Assembly: GCA_965263105.1 (NCBI GenBank)
Contig: CBDHGL010000003.1
Span: forward strand, 4,650,001 to 4,714,000
Direction of reading: 5' to 3'
DNA from: JBCCTX01 sp965263105
Lineage (GTDB): Bacteria; Bacteroidota; Bacteroidia; J057
DNA: 64,000 bases
The notes under the pieces are model-generated. The model saw nothing but the letters and a program-made list of their open reading frames with translations, did no database searches and had not been told where the DNA came from. A program made the translations under genes and the position numbers. This document shows positions 45,801 to 53,880 of the stretch, in pieces. The first letter of the stretch is position 1, and the number at the start of each line of letters is the position of its first letter.

Positions 45801-46535
45801 CTTCACCTTTGACATGCCACTTGAACTCAAGGTAGCTACTTCTGCTCCACCGGAGTAGGTAACTTTTCCCATTCCGGAAGAAGATATATCGATCAAGGTC
45901 GTTGCGTATACCTCTGCATGGCCCATTCCGCTGTTATCGATTTTCAGTCGAGTGGCTTTTAATTCTTGGGCTTCTATATTACCCATGCCTGCATTATCCA
46001 AGAATACTTGATTTGATTCACCGGTTAAATGAAGTTTTGCCATTCCCGATATGGAAGCTTCCAGCTTGTTGCACAGCAGTTCCAGGTTACTGGACCCCAT
46101 GCCAGAGTGGCGTAGCCTAATTTCGTCTCCTTGAATGCGTGTTTCCCCTTCTAGGGATACCATGCCAGAGAGTGAAATTTTCTCTACTTCAACCATGGTG
46201 AGGTAGAGATTCATCTCAGTCCATTTGTTGATGTTGGTATCTTTTTGGAGGGAAACTACTAGGGTTTCTCCCTTCTTGTCAATTTCAATGAAAGGCATAA
46301 GGTTGGCATCAGCTTCGACTTTGAGGCTATTCTCTTGCCCTTGTCTTAGGTAGACTTTAAAGACTCCGCCAACGTCAATTGATGAAAAATTGCCTACTTC
46401 CCGACTTTCTTGTATTACGTTTCCATCGCCTTTTATGCCTCTTTTCTTGGAGTATTTTTGAGCAAGCAGGCTTTCAGAAACGAAAAAGCATAGCAATAGG
46501 GGAAGGAGCAAGTGGATTTTTTTGGAGTAGTTCAT
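45792..46535 (-). CDS. Head GIN domain-containing protein (DUF2807)
   Basis: A 247-residue exported protein with a signal peptide (about 1-25). The mature part has the GIN/DUF2807 start (SSIDVGGVFKVYLRQGQ). It continues as a parallel beta-helix with the recurrent motif SGM-(G/S/A/V) at intervals of about 18-22 residues. It is a putative surface or autotransporter-like adhesin; function is inferred from the family only. It lies near a PadR-FtsX pair and a DUF4097 protein, so envelope-stress sensing is a possible shared theme. The gene ends at a strong hairpin. Confidence 0.85.
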   Translation of the reverse strand: MNYSKKIHLLLPLLLCFFVSESLLAQKYSKKRGIKGDGNVIQESREVGNFSSIDVGGVFKVYLRQGQENSLKVEADANLMPFIEIDKKGETLVVSLQKDTNINKWTEMNLYLTMVEVEKISLSGMVSLEGETRIQGDEIRLRHSGMGSSNLELLCNKLEASISGMAKLHLTGESNQVFLDNAGMGNIEAQELKATRLKIDNSGMGHAEVYATTLIDISSSGMGKVTYSGGAEVATLSSSGMSKVKKK

Positions 46536-46864
46536 AGGTTGAAAGTTTAATGGATGAATGCAATCAGATTAGGTAGGTTTCATAGCATTTCCTGTCAGTT
46601 GTTGTTTACAGGATTATAGATGTCGAAAGTCGAATAAAAGTTGCATTGACCACAAAAATATTTTCAAATAAGGCCAGGAATAACCCTATGTGATAAGAAA
46701 AGGAAGATAATTATTCAGGAGACAGGATTAACAGGATTTATAGGGTATATGGAAAGATATTCCCATTAATCCATCCTGTTGATCCCATTAATCCTGTCCG
46801 AAAAGAACTAGATGTCAATTCAGAATTTAAGTAGTTTGCCTTAGAGAATACGCCCCTATTCTCT
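46536..46864. other. Intergenic region with an imperfect inverted repeat (46721-46799)
   Basis: GACAGGATTAACAGGATTTA (46721-46740) and a near-complementary stretch at 46767-46799 (ending TTAATCCTGTCC) flank a short core. This AACAGGATTAA-type text is a common intergenic repeat in Bacteroidota. There is no credible reading frame. Confidence 0.5.
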
Positions 46865-48682
46865 TTATTTGGTCAATTGTGCGGGTTGGCTGGAAGCTAG
46901 CTTAAGGGATTGGAAACAAGTGGTGCCTAACGCAATAACTAAGGAAAATATTCCTGCTACCGCAAATATTTGCCACCCCAATTCGCTGTGGTAAGCAAGC
47001 GTCTGGTACCAGCGTGAGACAATCCACCAAGCTACTGGTGCGGCCAGGAAAAAGGCTCCAGATACGAGTAAGAGGAATTCTTTGTTGAGCAGTACAAGCA
47101 ATTGTGAGACAGAGGCCCCAAATATCTTTCGAATCCCCATTTCCTTGATTCTCCGCTCAGAGGCGAAGGCTGCCAGACCCAATAAACCCAGGCAGGAAAT
47201 GACGATGGCGAGAAAGGAAAATATACCCGCTAATTTTCCTACGATCGCTTCACTTCGGAAGGTGCGTTCAAAAGAATCATCCAGAAATTCATATTCAAAA
47301 GGAAAGCCGGGATTACTTTCCTGATAAGCCTGCTCTATATAAGCAAGGGTTTCCAGGGGCTTATCCCCAGACAACTTGATAAAAAATGTCCAGGTATCTT
47401 GGGGATCCAAACGAATCAGGAGAGGTTGAATCGGGGTATACATAGATGAAAAATGAAAGTCTTTTATCATACCGATGATTTTACCTTCTCTTCCCCATAG
47501 AGATACGTCCTCTCCTATAGGATCTTCCATCCCCATGAGTTTAGCTGCGGCCTCATTCACCAGAATATTGGCTGAATCTAAGGCAAATGACCTATCGTGG
47601 CTGCGCCCCTTTATCACTTCCATCCCCAAGGTTTTGATGTAGTCATAATCCCCGGAGATAACACTTACCTCTGCCTTGAAGTCTGGGTCTTTGCCTTCCC
47701 ATTTCAACCCTCCTGTTGATCTTCCGATACGAGTAGGGGACTCTCCTCCTACGGCAAAATGAAGGACACTAGGATGCTCACTGACTTTCTCTTTGAAGGA
47801 CTCATGTTTTTGGATATGGTTACCCTCAATAGATATTTGCACTACTTGATCTCTGTCAAAGCCCAGGTTTTTCTGCTGGATAAACTGGATTTGTTGGTAG
47901 ACGGCAATAGTCGCGATGATCAATACATTGGACATCACAAATTGAAAAATGACCAAACCTTTTCTGAGGGAAATGGAATTTGTTTGGGGTACGAATACGC
48001 CTTTGAGGACGGAGGTGATTTTGAAAGAGGAAAGGACAAAGGCGGGATAGCTTCCGGCAAGTAGTCCCATTATGAGGCTTATTCCTAGGGTAAGGGCCCA
48101 AAATGTGGGATCCATCCAAGGAAGGGAAAGAGACTTGTCGGCCAACTGGTTGAAATAGGGAAGAACCAAAACCAATAAGCCACAGGCCAGAAGGAAGGAG
48201 AACATGGCCAGTAGGCAAGCCTCCACGATGAATTGGCTCCTAATCTGGTGCTTAAAAGCCCCGATTGTCTTTCGTATCCCAATTTCTTTAGCACGGATAG
48301 AAGCCCTGGCAGTAGCGAGGTTCATAAAATTGATGCAAGCGATGAGAAAAATAAAGAGGGCTACTATGGATAGGGCTTTGATATAGGTGATCCGCCCTCC
48401 AGCCTGCTTGCCATTTTGGAACTGCGCATAGAGATGGATTTCTTCATAAGGCTGTAAGAATATTTCTACGTCTTCATTGGGGTCATTTTCCCTAACGATA
48501 TTTTTTATGCGTTCGTTGAAGGCCTCCAGGGAAGTGCCCGCTTGGAGGCGAACAAACATATTATATCCTCCATTCCCCCAGTTATCTACCCAAGAGCTGT
48601 AGCGGTTATATACCCTTTCGGAGAGGAGAAAATCAAATTGCCAGGTAGAGTTTTGGGGTACATCTTCAAATACAGCAGCCAC
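46865..48682 (-). CDS. FtsX-like ABC transporter permease, C-terminal part (frameshifted)
   Basis: The fragment starts in the middle of a MacB-type periplasmic core domain (AAVFEDVPQNSTWQFDFLL). It contains the remaining periplasmic loop, then transmembrane segments typical of FtsX (FLIACINFMNLATARASIRAKEIGIRKT at the first FtsX region), a second periplasmic core, and four more helices ending with a Gln-Leu-Thr-Lys C-terminus. It has no plausible start of its own. The upstream gene at 48684-49493 supplies the missing N-terminus in a different frame. Together they form a permease of about 870 residues in which a +1 correction near 48685-48750 is needed. There is no ATPase (MacB) gene beside it. 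Confidence 0.85.
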   Translation of the reverse strand: MAAVFEDVPQNSTWQFDFLLSERVYNRYSSWVDNWGNGGYNMFVRLQAGTSLEAFNERIKNIVRENDPNEDVEIFLQPYEEIHLYAQFQNGKQAGGRITYIKALSIVALFIFLIACINFMNLATARASIRAKEIGIRKTIGAFKHQIRSQFIVEACLLAMFSFLLACGLLVLVLPYFNQLADKSLSLPWMDPTFWALTLGISLIMGLLAGSYPAFVLSSFKITSVLKGVFVPQTNSISLRKGLVIFQFVMSNVLIIATIAVYQQIQFIQQKNLGFDRDQVVQISIEGNHIQKHESFKEKVSEHPSVLHFAVGGESPTRIGRSTGGLKWEGKDPDFKAEVSVISGDYDYIKTLGMEVIKGRSHDRSFALDSANILVNEAAAKLMGMEDPIGEDVSLWGREGKIIGMIKDFHFSSMYTPIQPLLIRLDPQDTWTFFIKLSGDKPLETLAYIEQAYQESNPGFPFEYEFLDDSFERTFRSEAIVGKLAGIFSFLAIVISCLGLLGLAAFASERRIKEMGIRKIFGASVSQLLVLLNKEFLLLVSGAFFLAAPVAWWIVSRWYQTLAYHSELGWQIFAVAGIFSLVIALGTTCFQSLKLASSQPAQLTK

Positions 48683-48683
48683 T

Positions 48684-49493
48684 TTAAAGACAAATACGAC
48701 TATCCAGATCGATGTTCATGTCTAGATGTATGCTTATTATTTCCCCTAAGGCCAAGTTTTTCTTTTGCCATTCGGGGCCGAATAATTTGTTGGCCAGGGA
48801 GTTGGAAATGGCGATGTTTCCTGGGTCAGATAAGGGATTCTCCTGTTCCACCGCCAGAAAGGGATGGGTAAACAGGTCAAAAAACCCTTCCCCTACGTAA
48901 TTCCCAGTGGCACGAAGGACTTTGTCCTCATAGTTAATGACGTTATCCAGGTTCCAGGATAAGGCTTCCGCTTGGATGACTTCGGGGTAATTCTCCTCCA
49001 AGAATTCCCCTACGGGCCAAGGGGTTGCAGAAGTGGTTTCTACTCCACCATTGTGAAACATATTGCGTTTTACGCGATAAATTTGGTCTCCATGTTCGTG
49101 GTATTTGTTGAAGGAAACTTCATCTTGAATCCACATCACGATAAGGAAACAAGCTGCTAGGCCTAGGGTGAGGCCAAAAACGTTTAGGAAGGCGAAAGCC
49201 CTGTGTTTGACAAGGTTTCTTACGCCCATTTTTACATAATTTTGCCACATAATATGAGATGTTAACAGGTTGAATTTTTTAAAGCTGCTGGGTCGAAAAA
49301 ATAGAATGACGTGGTAGGCAAATAGGAACTTTGCGTATCGAAGATTGTGCTGCCTGGCATTTTTTCGAAAGGCTTCATACAGATCACCCTGGACTTCCTC
49401 CAAGAGGTCTTCATGGCAATACCACTCCAGGAATTTGTCCCAAAGGGAGGGGGGAAGTATATCACCCTTGGATGTTTTCTGCCTCATGGCCAA
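48684..49493 (-). CDS. FtsX-like permease with permease-prefix domain, N-terminal part (frameshifted)
   Basis: This 269-residue fragment begins with a cytosolic prefix (about 1-75: FLEWYCHEDLLEEVQGDLYEAF), the permease prefix domain 2 seen in Bacteroidota transporters under PadR control. A first transmembrane segment (about 98-120) follows, then the start of the MacB periplasmic core (ALGEII at the end). The last ~12 residues (from LDMNIDLD) diverge from the family, and the other frame resumes with WIVVFVFKVAAVFED. Translation from an ATG one base after the PadR stop implies coupling. Either an indel in the sequence or recent decay explains the break. Confidence 0.85.
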   Translation of the reverse strand: MAMRQKTSKGDILPPSLWDKFLEWYCHEDLLEEVQGDLYEAFRKNARQHNLRYAKFLFAYHVILFFRPSSFKKFNLLTSHIMWQNYVKMGVRNLVKHRAFAFLNVFGLTLGLAACFLIVMWIQDEVSFNKYHEHGDQIYRVKRNMFHNGGVETTSATPWPVGEFLEENYPEVIQAEALSWNLDNVINYEDKVLRATGNYVGEGFFDLFTHPFLAVEQENPLSDPGNIAISNSLANKLFGPEWQKKNLALGEIISIHLDMNIDLDSRICL

Positions 49494-49494
49494 T

Positions 49495-49818
49495 TTATTT
49501 AAAGTTGAGTTTGGGGGCTTGAGCCCATAATTGTTGGCGACTTTCCTGGATTTCCTTCAAAACGGAATGGCCCAGGGCCGTGATTTCAAACAAACGCTTT
49601 CTTCTGCCACCTCTGTCTGCCGTAGCGCCTCCCATATGAGAAGTTAATAGCCCCTTTTTCTCCAGTCTCTTCAATACCGTATGCACAGCCGGAATAGAGA
49701 TTTTTCGGCCACTTTGTTCCGAGTAGGCTTCTGCGATGGATACCCCATAAGCTTCTCCATGCTTGATCAAAACCAGGAGCAATAGCATTTCTTCCAGGTT
49801 GCCTAAGGAGGGTTTCAT
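49495..49818 (-). CDS. PadR family transcriptional regulator
   Basis: A 107-residue winged-helix protein. It starts with NLEEMLLLLVLIKHGEAYGVSIAEAY, a PadR hallmark. Next come the recognition helix SIPAVHTVLKRLEKKGLLTS, the wing (GGRRKRLFEIT) and a short C-terminal helix. PadR proteins of this size usually repress the transporter gene that follows. Here the permease gene begins one base after its stop, so the two form an operon. The upstream region is AT-rich (ATTAATTAAACTAATTA) and may contain its operator, but I cannot define it. Confidence 0.92.
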   Translation of the reverse strand: MKPSLGNLEEMLLLLVLIKHGEAYGVSIAEAYSEQSGRKISIPAVHTVLKRLEKKGLLTSHMGGATADRGGRRKRLFEITALGHSVLKEIQESRQQLWAQAPKLNFK

Positions 49819-49920
49819 TTAATTAGTAATTAGTTTAATTAATATTTGTATAACAAATAAAAGAAAAAATATCTAACTTAACAATAGGGGCTAAGGTAGG
49901 GGGAGAGATCCAGGGGCCAG
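49819..49920. other. AT-rich region upstream of padR
   Basis: The sequence contains palindromic AT pieces such as TAATTAGTTTAATTA and TTTGTTATACAAA-like text. It could hold a PadR operator and promoter. Nothing is perfect enough to call a -7 box. Confidence 0.4.
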
Positions 49921-50069
49921 AGGCATAGCCGTTCAGTTAAGAGAAATTTTTTCTTCTTTTCGCCCCTTTTTGGTACCCTTCCGCTGCGACCCCGTTTCCC
50001 TTTTTTCCCCTCCTAGGGGAAACTCAAAAGGGGTCCGGAAACGACCCAGGTATCAACTTGATACCTGGG
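49921..50069. repeat. Dispersed structured repeat A, copy 1
   Basis: About 145 bases nearly identical to the reverse complement of 60742-60886. It includes CGTTTCC...GGAAACG and TTCCCC-TCCTA-GGGGAA stems. It ends in an 11-bp perfect hairpin CCCAGGTATCA-act-TGATACCTGGG (50045-50069). In the other copy that hairpin is different in sequence but still paired. No reading frame is credible. Confidence 0.8.
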
Positions 50070-50156
50070 CACAGTAATTGGAGAATCGTGATTCATCTCT
50101 CCCTATGTTTCGTACCTAGCGGAACGATTATAGGCGCAGAGGAGTATGTGGGTCTT

Positions 50157-51152
50157 CTAGTGAAAATCTAGGTTTACGGAGCCTCCTGAGGTGGACATTT
50201 GGATGGGCATTCCCCCTCCGTTCATGCTTCCATAAACTCGGTTCTTTTTCATAGTACCGGAGAAATTATTAGCCTCTACGTTTACTCTTCCTCCTTTGAT
50301 ATCGAGGTCCATTCCCAAGCCACTAGGGATGGTAGCATGTATACTTCCTCCACTGGTTCTCAAGGATAACCTTTCAGATAATCCGGATACATCGCAGTAG
50401 ATGGACCCTCCACTCGTACTCGCTTCGATAGATTCAGCTCTGCCGCTGATACGAATCGTTCCACCACTGGTAGAGGCATCGATAGCACCTTTGTTGTTTT
50501 CCAATTTGATGCCGCCCCCAGAAGTTCTGGCATACATGTCACCCTCAGAATCCATGATGTCAATGCTTCCCCCACTGGTATTGGCCTTCAAATCACCATC
50601 TTGATTGGCAACTTTGATGCTTCCTCCGGAGGTGTTTGCCTTTGTTTCTCCTGATACATCATTTAGTCTAATGCTTCCTCCACTAGTAGAGAGAAAGTGT
50701 TCTCCTTCTACATTGGCAAGGCGTAGGCCTCCTCCACTGGTTTTGAGCTCAGTGGAAATGTCTGTGGGGGATTTAATTTCGAAGGAAATACTAACACGAC
50801 GCCATTCGCTCATATTCTTTCGCCGCTTGGCTTCCAGAACAACGGTATTTCCTTGTTTTTCCATGGTCATTTCAAATCCTTCTTCAATATTCTCTACTAA
50901 CTCATGAGAGGAAGGCAGGATCTTTCCATTTTTTTTGACGAAGACCTCTACTTCTACGCTATTGCCGCTGCTTCCCTCCACATAAATATGCCCACCGGAT
51001 GTGCTTACATCGAGGTTACCCCCATTACTCAGGGTGAAGGATTCACTAAAGGAGGGGGATTGTGCTGATACGGTAAAAGTGCCAAAGGAAAGGCAGGCGA
51101 TAGCGAGGGTAGCGATTCGAATAGTTGAGAAAAATTGTTGGGTAGGTTTCAT
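50157..51152 (-). CDS. DUF4097 family beta-solenoid protein
   Basis: A 331-residue exported protein (signal about 1-31). The mature part resembles DUF4097/GIN-like adhesins. The motif TSGGSI/TSGGGI recurs about ten times with a spacing of 16-20 residues, giving a right-handed beta-helix pattern. The function is unknown; such proteins often accompany anti-sigma or envelope-stress genes, but none is adjacent here. It is followed by nothing on its strand until padR, separated by repeat A. Confidence 0.85.
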   Translation of the reverse strand: MKPTQQFFSTIRIATLAIACLSFGTFTVSAQSPSFSESFTLSNGGNLDVSTSGGHIYVEGSSGNSVEVEVFVKKNGKILPSSHELVENIEEGFEMTMEKQGNTVVLEAKRRKNMSEWRRVSISFEIKSPTDISTELKTSGGGLRLANVEGEHFLSTSGGSIRLNDVSGETKANTSGGSIKVANQDGDLKANTSGGSIDIMDSEGDMYARTSGGGIKLENNKGAIDASTSGGTIRISGRAESIEASTSGGSIYCDVSGLSERLSLRTSGGSIHATIPSGLGMDLDIKGGRVNVEANNFSGTMKKNRVYGSMNGGGMPIQMSTSGGSVNLDFH

Positions 51153-51318
51153 AAGAAAATTATTAGGATGATTAGGTTGTAAGTGGCAAGATAATACGGT
51201 GCTGGGAAAAGGTTCTTCAAGCGAGCAGTAGAAATCCTGCCTAAATTTAAATTTAGGTCTTTTTACAAAGACGCAAGAAGGGGCTTGGGGGTTGCAAAAG
51301 ATGAAAACCTGTTTCCTT

Positions 51319-53367
51319 CTACCAGCTATAAGCTAATTGGATCCACAGGCTTCTTCCATAGGCATCTACTCCTGATCCATGCATACGATAGAGTTTGTCC
51401 GTGAGATTTTGGAGTCCCAGGTGTATATCGAAAGTGGGGGTCTCCCAGCTCCCATAAAGATTCACGACCGCCCATCCGGGGGTACCGCCGTCTGGAATTC
51501 TGTGGTCTCTGATATCTCCCCCTGATAGCCGATCTTGTTTGCTGGCGTATAGGCATTCGCCCCGGATGCTGAAGGGACTATCTCCCCAATGATAGCTGAC
51601 CCCGGTCCTTCCATTAAGCGGTGGGATGCGCCTTAAAGGGCCTCCGTCAGAATCTTCTCCATAGGTATAATTGAGATGGGTAAAAATCTTTCCTTGAGGG
51701 AAGGGAAGCTGAAATTGGCCTTCTATCCCTTGAATAGTGGCCTTGTCCACATTTTCTTTGTGAAAAACGGGTTCCCCATTGTACAACTCACTCCCCCGGA
51801 AGCTGGTGGGGACACGGGTAATCAGGTTTCTCAACTGGGTATGGAATAGGGCCAAGTGGGCGCTGAAAACAGCTGTCTGGGCCTTATATCCCAGTTCCCA
51901 GGTTTGGGTTCGCTCGGGAGCCAAGTCATCATTTGGGACCTCTATACCGCTATCAAAGGAACCAAAGCTGCTGACATCATTTATATTGGGGGCGCGAAAG
52001 CCTGTATTAAAAGAGGCAAATATGCGTTGTTTCCCCTGTATTTTGTACAAGGCTCCCACATTCCCAACTAAGGCCCAAGGGGCTAAATTCAGGTCGCCAA
52101 ACTCACCATCCTCTGCCAATAAGCTGACCCCATTGAGGCGAAGGCCGCCAGAGAAGACCCAGTTTTGGGTTTCCCAGGTATGCAAGGAGAATACGGCGTA
52201 ATTGTGTGCATTGGCCCCGTCGGGATATAAGCCCCTACGCGCCGTACGTACGCCCGTATCCTCCTCTTCGGTAGAAGCCTCGCTTTGGATGTGGTCGCCA
52301 TAGTATTCCAGGCCAGAAAGGATGGTCCATTGGGGTAGGGGACGGCTTTGGAGTTCGAGGCTGAAACCCCAGGTTTCCACTTGGTCCTGCTCGCGAGAAA
52401 TAGTGCTTTCCCCTTGGCGTTTTTGCCTTCTCCCTTCCAGGGAATTTTGAAAGGAAAGGGTTGCCTGTAGCTGTTTTAGCCAGGGATGGTCCTGCTCCAT
52501 TTTCCATCGGGCGTAGGACAGGGACCTGCGTTGCGGATCAAAAAAGAAGAACTCTCGTCCTCGTTGAACCACCTGGTCAAAACGGCCTACATCTTCCTGG
52601 TTGACGCGTTGGTGGGCCAGGGTAAGTTGCTGATTTTTTGACAGTTGAATAAGGGCCTTGGCGTCCCAATCTTGTTCCTGGTAAGACGAAAATATCTGGA
52701 GGGAATCTCCTCCCACGATGAGGTTGCCAAAATCCTTCCAGCTTGCCCCCAAGCGGAAGGCCAAACGATCGCTGGAAAATTCCACCTCTCCCCGCGTACT
52801 GAGTTCCATGGTCTCCGAAAAACCCTCATCTGCCATAAATTTCCCATACAGCCTGCCTCCCCAACTGCTAGTGTCAGTAAGTGCCAGGCCCTTTGTGAGA
52901 ATATGAACCGCTCCTCCCAGGGCATCGCTTCCATATTGAACTGAGGCAGCGCCTCGGAGCACCTCCACTTGACCAATTATCAAGGGATCGAAGGTATTGA
53001 GGTATTGGTTGGGCCCATAGCGATAGGTGGAGTTGTTCATGCGAATCCCATCTATCAGGAGCAGGGTTTGGTTGCCCGTAAGTCCCCTAACGAAGGGAGA
53101 GCCTCCTCCATGGTTGGTTTTTTGCATCCAAACCCCGGGAACGCCGATCAAGGCTTCGGCCATAGAACGCGGATTTAAGCGTCTCTGGTCTGCCTCGGTA
53201 TACAGCGAGATACTGGCCGGGATATTAATGGAAGGATTTTCGTAGCGATAGGCAGTGATGACGACTTGATCCAAGGTATCTGAGGCTACTTGGGCAGAGG
53301 CAAAAGGAATGCAAGTGACCAGCGAAGCGATGACTAAGAGGGGCAAAAACCTGGAAAACATAAGCAA
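51319..53367 (-). CDS. TonB-dependent receptor
   Basis: Outer-membrane receptor of 682 residues for a metal chelate, vitamin or small sugar. Signal peptide about 1-25 (FASAQV). A TonB-box-like VVITAYRY region follows, then the plug domain with PGVWMQKTNHGGGSPFVRG and LLIDGIRMNN. The rest is a barrel with the usual aromatic girdles, ending in LQNLTDKLYRMHGSG and a final aromatic residue. It lacks the carboxypeptidase-like N-domain of SusC, so it is of the classic single-receptor type. No partner lipoprotein or siderophore gene is near, so its substrate is open. Confidence 0.92.
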   Translation of the reverse strand: MLMFSRFLPLLVIASLVTCIPFASAQVASDTLDQVVITAYRYENPSINIPASISLYTEADQRRLNPRSMAEALIGVPGVWMQKTNHGGGSPFVRGLTGNQTLLLIDGIRMNNSTYRYGPNQYLNTFDPLIIGQVEVLRGAASVQYGSDALGGAVHILTKGLALTDTSSWGGRLYGKFMADEGFSETMELSTRGEVEFSSDRLAFRLGASWKDFGNLIVGGDSLQIFSSYQEQDWDAKALIQLSKNQQLTLAHQRVNQEDVGRFDQVVQRGREFFFFDPQRRSLSYARWKMEQDHPWLKQLQATLSFQNSLEGRRQKRQGESTISREQDQVETWGFSLELQSRPLPQWTILSGLEYYGDHIQSEASTEEEDTGVRTARRGLYPDGANAHNYAVFSLHTWETQNWVFSGGLRLNGVSLLAEDGEFGDLNLAPWALVGNVGALYKIQGKQRIFASFNTGFRAPNINDVSSFGSFDSGIEVPNDDLAPERTQTWELGYKAQTAVFSAHLALFHTQLRNLITRVPTSFRGSELYNGEPVFHKENVDKATIQGIEGQFQLPFPQGKIFTHLNYTYGEDSDGGPLRRIPPLNGRTGVSYHWGDSPFSIRGECLYASKQDRLSGGDIRDHRIPDGGTPGWAVVNLYGSWETPTFDIHLGLQNLTDKLYRMHGSGVDAYGRSLWIQLAYSW

Positions 53368-53489
53368 AGTGGGTTGTCTGTAGGGATATTGTTCTGCAAT
53401 ATCATGGTGCTATGTTAGGGTAACATTGTACCAAGATTAAGGAACAAAAAAAATTCTATGGAAAGAATAAAGGAAAAAGGGGGGAATGG

Positions 53490-53537
53490 TTTGATAGTCG
53501 ACATGGTTTATTAGTCGACGGTCCACAGTCCATAGTA
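53490..53537. repeat. Family B repeat fragment
   Basis: GTTTGATAGTCGAC and TTAGTCGACGGTCCACAGTCCATAG are homologous to units of the tandem repeat at 36889-37128, sharing the GTCGACGGTCCACAG core. Confidence 0.65.
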
Positions 53538-53708
53538 AAAGAAAGATTCCTGGCCGGGGAGACCAGGAACTTAACCTTAGTAATTAGCTGCACATCGTGA
53601 AACAAAGGTAGGGGATTGAAGGGCTTTGCTGGGCAATCTTAGATGAATGGCAGCTTAGATTCGATGAAGGGTTCTGGCTTTTCGGTGAAAATTTTCCTTT
53701 CCTTGACC

Positions 53709-53744
53709 ACCACCTCCCTTTAGGTAAACAAAGGGACTCCTCCT
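53709..53744. repeat. GC-run palindromic intergenic element, copy 2
   Basis: CCCTTT and AAAGGG pair around a short loop, flanked by ACCACCTCC and ACTCCTCCT as in the copy at 26492-26528. The flanking text is the same in both copies although the loop differs. Confidence 0.6.
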
Positions 53745-53880
53745 AGGCCTGAGCGCGGAGCCGGGCTAGGAGGAGAAAGGATTGAGAGGCCAATGGCCCC
53801 AGATCTTAGCCCCCTTTCTCATCAAGGGGGGCGAGGCAGAATCCTGTATTCAGCCTGGGGGGTACATTCCGTATAGCTCG

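Larger units (their letters stand above)
53368..53880. other. 513-base intergenic region with family B and GC-run repeats
   Basis: It contains a family B piece at 53490-53537 (GATAGTCGAC and GTCGACGGTCCACAG). A GC-run element lies at 53709-53744 (CCCTTT-AAAGGG with CTCCTCCT). A strong hairpin CTCCTCCTAG/CTAGGAGGAG lies in 53736-53773. No coding frame or tRNA is visible. Confidence 0.6.

Noticed and set aside
48684..48750. Programmed ribosomal frameshift in the permease
   Set aside because: There is no slippery heptamer or downstream pseudoknot visible, and permeases of this family do not use one; a sequence error or decay is simpler.
53368..53880. tRNA or small RNA gene in the large gap
   Set aside because: I find hairpins from repeats but no tRNA-like T-arm or anticodon arm.
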